From Ectocarpus siliculosus (lineage: Eukaryota > Sar > Phaeophyceae > Ectocarpales > Ectocarpaceae): DNA of 64,000 nucleotides. The first letter of the stretch is position 1, and the number at the start of each line of letters is the position of its first letter. This document shows, in pieces, positions 59,682-64,000 of the stretch. The notes beneath the pieces are model-generated. The model was given only the letters and a program-made list of their open reading frames with translations, was not told the origin of the DNA and searched no databases. The DNA is taken from assembly GCA_000310025.1 (NCBI GenBank), contig FN649736.1:2811247-2875246 (forward strand), written 5' to 3'. The position numbers and the translations under genes are program-made.

Positions 59682-62600
59682 ATGGCTCTCTCTTATCTTC
59701 GTGTTGTCCTTCTTCTTGGGTTTCACCTGACAGGAGGAATACAGGCGTTCATGACGACTGGAGCCGGGATCGTGCGGGTGAGTCCGTGGCAATCACAGGT
59801 GGCGGTGCTTTCGTCTCCGTCTCATGCACGCAGCAACATCTGCTGTGCGGATACATGGCCTGTGCCTTTTGCAGAAGGGTCGAGGCTTCCGCGTCGGCTG
59901 GTGTTGTTAGCTCAGGGAGTGACGCTTGATCGGCTTCATCGCGCCCGTTTGCCTACTGGTGGTACTTGCTACAAGCAAGCGTACGTAGCTGCAGCAAGCG
60001 TTTGGTATATATGCATACCACACGACGTTACGTCCATGGCACGAGGCTCTTGTTCGGTTGGCACGGCTGTGTGCTGCTGCCCAGCGCCGATGCGTGCTGC
60101 CACCGTGGTGCACACAGCAGCACAGCGGTCTGCGCCCGGCGTGCTTCCTTGTGTGGCACTTCCGCCGGTAACAGTTTTACATGGTGGTGTTGAGCGACGA
60201 GTTTAGACTACGATGCGGTCTGGGAAGGAAGGTCGTACTTGTTCACATGTTTCTTTTTTGCGGTTGCACCTCTTTTAGCTCCCCAGATTAGAAGACAGTA
60301 GTTGTTTTGCTGTGCCCGGTAAAGACAGCAGTGCTCCTACCACCAGTGCATAGGTAAGTGTGTGTGTGTTCTGGTTCCAGAACGTTTGACATTGTTGTAC
60401 ATATATTGTATCAACTATTTTCATGTCTGAGCTATGTAGTACAAACAAGGGAGACCTTCTGCCCCGCCGCCCGTTCCCTGTGGCCAAGGAACCGCCGCTT
60501 GTCGTCCTCTGGGCCAATCAGAATCGTCCCTGATCGCATTTGACAGTCACTTTCATGCTGGGCGCCAAGATCTCTTCTTTTCCGACTTCTGCACTTTTGC
60601 GCCCGCTCTTCTTGGATCACCCAAACGTGTTCAACTCATGCGAGACACGGGGACGGACGGGTGGTGTTCTTCGTGCCATCAACCGCCTGGTCATTTTAGA
60701 TGGTTGTATTTTCGTATTTTCGGAGACTTTCGAATATGAACGGCTTCCGGTCGAAGCTACGATGTACGTAGGTGCAAGACTTTGCTACACATACCTTTGT
60801 GCGATTGACTTCTTCCTGAGCATCTCATGGTAACATTTCGAGTCCCGCATTTTCGCTACGCCCAGCCGTCCGCCCGTCGATGTGTCGGTTGTAACAAGAT
60901 ACCTAATAATTCGAAGTTTTAAGATTCAAATGTGCACCGCTGGCTGGGACCGCCATCGCGCGATCAATAAGTTTATGAGGAGTTAGAACAGGGAGGAGGG
61001 ACACACAGACCCTATTCCCTAACCCTATCCCTAACCCGACTTCCCCGATTGTATGCTTTTTCCAACATGTTTACTTAACCCCTTTGGGTCTAGGCTGGAC
61101 TTGTCAGATTTTTTTTTTTGCGCCAAAAAAAAAAATGAGAGCGAGAGCGAGCGGGAGAGAAGTGCAGAGAAAGACACCAGTGTACTTCTGCACACGCAAC
61201 AGCTATCTCCACCTGTAGGCCATGAGGGAAGCCGGCGACAGGGTGGTGGCCACAGACAGGGTCGTAGAAGGGTTGATTGGTGGTCGCGCTGCGGTCAGTA
61301 GGGCAGGTTAGCTGTGTAGACTTTGAAATGATCAGTCGTCTAGCTGCCTCAACTAGTCTATTTTCGGTATAATATTGTAAATGATCAGTCCAGAGAGGGC
61401 AAAATGATCAGTGAAGACCCATAGCTGGTATTTGTACTTCTGTACTTCTCTGTCCTCTGTCCCCCCCCGAAATATGCCCTGCCAGCTCTCTAGAGCTCCT
61501 GTAATTTTCAAACAAGCACATCCACCCGCACACACCCGTGCCTCGTGGTTTCCTAGGTACGGGCGAGGGTGGTATGTGTGGCGCTACGAGTGTGGATGTG
61601 TTGCTGATATGTTTTACTCGTCTACAGCAGTGGTAGTAGTGTTGTTGTAGCATTCGTTGTAGCTCCTGACACAATGACTGCTCGATCTTGGGAACGATTT
61701 TCAAATTGTTGGGAACCACGATATCCTCGATATCTGTGGGCTCCGGCAGGGCTTGCAATACCCCTCCCTTTGGCTGCCCTCTGCTCTTTGCAGCAGTGGC
61801 TTCCTACGTTCGGGCGAATGTATGTGTGGTGCTGCGAAAGAACACACATGTATGTATGTATGTATGCACACACGCGTTCATGTACATACGTTAAGAGATT
61901 CATGATTTGGCATATTGATTAGCCCCATTCCCGAGACCTTGATATTACCCGCTGTCACTTACGTCTCTTCATTGGTCAGCTGGTTAGCGCGGGTGCTAAT
62001 AATCTAGACACACCTACCTATGGACTTGCCAATGCACGGCGCGAAGGGCTGCAGGGCGGCAACTCCACGACTTGTCACTACACCAGCATTTGCAAATGAT
62101 CAATCAATGATCAGTGAGAACGCCTGAAGACTCAAAAGGGTTAGTACAAAAAGCTTGCGAAGGATACTGACTGGCTGCATACACAGGCAAACATTCTCCA
62201 CCATATTCGGAACGGCACAGCAGTGCCCTGTCTCCTGTCTCACTTGACGATGTGCTCCCTCAACTGCCTCCCGACACGAAAACCAAGCAAGCGAGTTGTA
62301 AGATGTACGTATTTCCCCCGTCCCGACCTAAATTCGCAGCAGCACCGACAGGCACCATTCACAACCGCTAGCGGCCTGGGTCGAGCATCTACGCCGCTCT
62401 CCATGGGAGCGGCCGGAGCGGAAACGAAGCCGGTGCGGGTGGCCATCCTGGGGGCCTCCGGCTACACGGGGGCGGAGCTGGTGCGGCTGCTGCTGGGCCA
62501 CACCGGAGTGGAGATCACCGTGCTCACTGGGAACACCCAGGCCGGGCAGGAGTTCTCGGCGGTTTACCCCCAGTTCCACTACGCCAAGGTGAGCGAAGAA

Positions 62601-63892
62601 GCAGCAGTATTGGAGCGTTGACATAGATGGCTTGTCGCTGGCGCGAACAGGTGTTTCTTCCCGCCTCCCTCTCTCCGTCCCTCCCTCCGTCCTCCCTTGC
62701 ACACGCTTGTCTGTCTTCGTGGAGACAAATGTACTCAAGCACTTTTTGTGTTTGTGCTCGAGTGGAAAGGCGTGCACGCTGCTATGTAGGCGCCTTGATG
62801 TGCTCGTGCAATTTTGACGGTCCCTTTTTTTTGCTGTTGTCTTGTGTATGTATGTGTGCGTGTGTGAGAGAGAGAGAGAGTAGGCGGAGCGAACAGAATC
62901 CCACAACTGGGCAGGCTTCTTCCTCTGTTCACGGTCTGCTCTCGATGAAAATGTTCTGCCCCAGGGTGAAAGGAAGCAATGTGCTGTGCGTACACACCAG
63001 CAGTGACTAAGGCTAAACGACGAAACGGCAGTGGCTGCATCTTGGCAACACAACAACCACTTTGTGTATCAAGGGGTGGAGACAAAGCGTGGTCGGAACC
63101 TACTGTGCGTCTCCAGAAATAAGAAAGACAAGTATCGTAGCGGGTAGGGGTAGTGCTGTATGCGGCCCGCCGCGACGGAAATGTGTGCGGCGTCGACAAG
63201 GCATGCCGACCGTCGCCCGTAGCGTAGCGAATGTGAAGTCACGCCTTCGACATTGAACGTATCCTGTGTGCTAAGTGCTAGCCGGAATAGGCCGCGCCCC
63301 AGGAGTCCCCTTCGGACGGAGATGGTGGGCCCCGGCTTACACAGGCAAGAGGTGTAGGCGTATGCACGTGGCCCCTGGCCTCGGAGGAGTGTGCATATGG
63401 GTCATGACGGTACGCCGTGTTCCCTGGAGATGAACTCCTGCGCCCAACCGCTGTAAATGTGTGTGTATGTGTTGTTCTTTCTCGAAACTGCATGGACCGC
63501 TGTAGCCGGTTGACCAATGGTCAACACGACGCCAGTCTAAAGTGCAGCTAAAAACAGCGAGCGCTTCTAGAGGTCATGGTCTGGGGTCAGGGGGGAGGGA
63601 GGCTAAGTAATTCTCCGGACTAAGAACAGCAAAGGTGTGTGCGTGCAAGAACAGCGATTGTTGGAAGTGTGCATTTCGTTCTGTTACTGCCTCTCAACGG
63701 GCTGGCTGGCATGTGCTCCTCGGTTGACTCCCTTTTGCGCTTTTTTTTTTTTGCCACTGGACGGACGGACAGGACCTGCCGGCGCTAACCCGGCACGAGG
63801 ATCACGACTGGAAGGACGTGGACTGCGTCTTCTGCTGCCTGCCTCACGCCACCACGCAGGAGATCATCTCGCAGCTGCCGGAACACCTCAAG
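59682..63892 (+). CDS. argC: N-acetyl-gamma-glutamyl-phosphate reductase, plastid-targeted, 5' part
   Basis: Third step of arginine synthesis: NADPH-dependent reduction of N-acetylglutamyl phosphate to the semialdehyde, expected in the plastid. Exons so far: 59682-59777, 62340-62588 and 63773-63892; all introns phase 0, and the gene continues past the right edge (a donor gtgaaa follows 63892). Exon 1 encodes a signal peptide (start MALSYLRVVLLLGFHL) with the cleavage context GGIQA then FMTTG. Exon 2 continues with a Ser/Thr/Arg-rich transit-like stretch, then the Rossmann motif AILGASGYTGAELVRLLLGH. Exon 3 gives DLPAL and DCVFCCLPHATTQEII, typical of plant-type ArgC. The Phe after the signal cleavage site matches the ASAFAP rule for secondary plastids. 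The alternative start at 62223 in exon 2 would lack a proper targeting signal. Confidence 0.88.
61010..61037. repeat. interstitial telomere-like repeat
   Basis: CCCTATTCCCTAACCC followed by TATCCCTAACCC: about four degenerate CCCTAA units, inside argC intron 1. Confidence 0.6.
62867..62880. repeat. (GA)n microsatellite
   Basis: GAGAGAGAGAGAGAG run in argC intron 2, preceded by TGTGTG units. Confidence 0.8.
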
Positions 63893-64000
63893 GTGAAAGG
63901 GGTGACGCGTTTTCCTTGCCTCCTTGCGCCTGCGGTTGGCGGGGGGGGGTCCAAAGCACAGTGCTCCCCGCGCTGCGTTTTGGGGCATTGGGCAGGGAGC

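Noticed and set aside
59466-60206. 246-codon plus-strand frame
   Set aside because: It contains argC exon 1 by chance of frame; beyond the gtgagt donor at 59778 it is intron sequence.
1-64000. CRISPR arrays, prokaryotic operons, rRNA genes
   Set aside because: None seen; the gene structures are clearly eukaryotic and the tandem repeats lack regular short spacers.

Overview
The window looks like nuclear DNA of an intron-rich, photosynthetic, flagellate stramenopile, most likely a brown alga of the Ectocarpus type. Reasons: genes are split into many short exons with GT-AG and a few GC-AG introns; one gene carries a bipartite plastid presequence (signal peptide plus transit peptide with Phe at the cleavage site); a ciliary transition-zone gene and a selenoprotein are present; CT-rich tracts are frequent; two runs of exactly 100 N mark scaffold gaps. 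Species assignment is inference. All gene models below were spliced by eye; exon chains were checked for reading-frame phase.

Layout. 1-4.9 kb: no gene seen, but a small inverted-repeat transposon (502-720) and a ~125-bp tandem array (2.9-3.5 kb). 4.9-8.7 kb (-): RPS26, three exons. 8.7-14.4 kb: mostly repeats and fragments: a weak acidic coding candidate (10.2-10.6 kb), tRNA-like B boxes, and an LTR-like segment with a duplicated primer-binding-site-like sequence. 14.5-18.6 kb (-): a protein with a PARP/ADP-ribosyltransferase catalytic domain. 19.56-20.58 kb: a 1-kb transposon-like element with TA target duplication, GTGTGATA motif arrays and a minisatellite. 22.6-25.55 kb (+): selenoprotein M, with an in-frame UGA and a convincing SECIS element in the 3' UTR; its third intron holds a fold-back element around the first N gap. 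26.7-59.05 kb (-): one very large gene of about 46 exons and ~2,950 residues. 59.68 kb to the right edge (+): argC, divergent from the large gene, cut by the window end.

Main result. The large gene starts with the coiled coils and two C2 domains of RPGRIP1L (NPHP8/Fantom, ciliary transition zone). It then runs in frame into a ~2,000-residue array of about 25 EF-hand-like units plus an IQ motif, resembling EFCAB6-type ciliary proteins. All 45 junctions I chose keep reading-frame phase, and the junction between the C2 and EF parts falls inside an EF-hand loop. This predicts a calcium-responsive RPGRIP1L architecture that I do not know from animals.

How the genes relate: they are unrelated housekeeping or organelle genes (cytosolic ribosome, ADP-ribosylation, ER redox, flagellar base, plastid arginine synthesis). 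The only shared control region visible is the 634-bp divergent promoter between the large gene and argC.
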